64,000 bases of DNA, from positions 1,787,654 through 1,851,653 of the forward strand of contig NC_067485.1 of assembly GCF_947179515.1 (NCBI RefSeq). The letters run 5' to 3'. The position numbers were made by a program, and so were the translations under genes. The notes under the pieces were generated by a model. It ran no database searches. It saw nothing but the letters and a program-made list of their open reading frames with translations, and had not been told where the DNA came from. Origin of the DNA: Apodemus sylvaticus (Eukaryota; Chordata; Mammalia; Rodentia; Muridae). Numbering within the stretch: position 1 is the first letter of the stretch; each line of letters begins with the position of its first letter. Positions 63,766 through 64,000 of this stretch are shown one piece after another.

Positions 63766-64000
63766 TTCCCCAATTCCAATCCCAATTGGCTTAATCATCT
63801 CTTGGAGTTCAAGGAATAGCTCTTTTGTATTCTAACTAAAATGAAGCAGGGAACCTAGGGGCTTTTGTCCACTTGCTAAACAAAGCAAAAAAGAAACCCA
63901 AATGTGTTTTGCCTTTAGTTCCTTCTCATGGTCTCCTTCAATATTTTCAGCAATTCTAGGCTCTGAGCATGGGAGGAGAGAGGAGTACCATTTGGATGCT
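63766..64000. other. No recognisable feature
   Basis: Unique-looking sequence up to the window edge. Confidence 0.4.

Noticed and set aside
63477..63794. 105-, 97- and 90-codon overlapping frames
   Set aside because: They lie in the pyrimidine tract. Open frames on both strands are expected there.

Overview
The window is nuclear DNA from a murine rodent, most probably house mouse (Mus) or a close relative. The evidence is the repeat content. There are young B1 SINEs with the Mus-type 7SL-derived consensus, B2/B3 and B4/ID-type SINEs, rodent Lx-lineage L1 3' UTRs, an F/V-like L1 tail, MaLR-class LTRs, an ERV1 (gammaretrovirus-like) solo LTR and a URR1-type hAT element. Long CA/GT, GA, GATA and AAAG microsatellites fit the same origin. 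I find no complete protein-coding gene, tRNA, rRNA or snRNA gene, CpG island or CRISPR array. Nearly all longer open frames lie in repeats or simple sequence. The window therefore reads as intergenic or deep intronic DNA.

Layout. 1-11 kb is SINE-rich with large CA, GT, TA and GA tracts. 11.0-12.7 kb is an old L1 riddled with younger SINEs. 12.8-22 kb is mostly non-repetitive, with L2, MaLR, ID/B4 copies and a hAT relic. 23-31.5 kb holds an antisense L1, several MaLR pieces and an Lx L1 3' UTR. 34-37.5 kb is SINE plus GATA/AAAG sequence. 38.7-40.9 kb has the best-preserved insertions: an inverted (twin-primed) L1 with a perfect 15-bp target duplication, and beside it an ERV1 LTR inside an older MaLR LTR. 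42-43.3 kb is an old L1 carrying a URR1 hAT element with an exact 8-bp duplication. 43.3-44.5 kb has a candidate 144-nt exon and a MIR. 45.1-46.3 kb has an Lx L1 tail and ID-B1 copies. 46.7-47.6 kb is repeat-poor and contains a palindromic RFX-type X-box. 49-50.9 kb has two MaLR LTRs around a splice-site-bounded candidate. 54.4-55.4 kb has a second ERV1 LTR next to a RMER17-like LTR. 56.8-61.3 kb has several MaLR LTRs, including one almost complete MaLR element (LTR-internal-LTR). 61.3-64 kb is largely unique.

Nothing here works as a pathway. What can be read is layered insertion history: older mammalian repeats (MIR, L2, old L1, hAT) are cut by rodent MaLRs and B4/ID elements, which are cut in turn by B1, ERV1 and late L1 copies. 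The few stretches that could have a host function are the repeat-poor blocks at 43.56-43.70, 46.74-47.64, 49.89-50.08 and 62.33-62.83 kb. These are inferences from motifs and splice-site shape, not demonstrated genes. Repeat family names come from recalled consensus sequences, and boundaries of diverged copies are good to about 10-30 bases.
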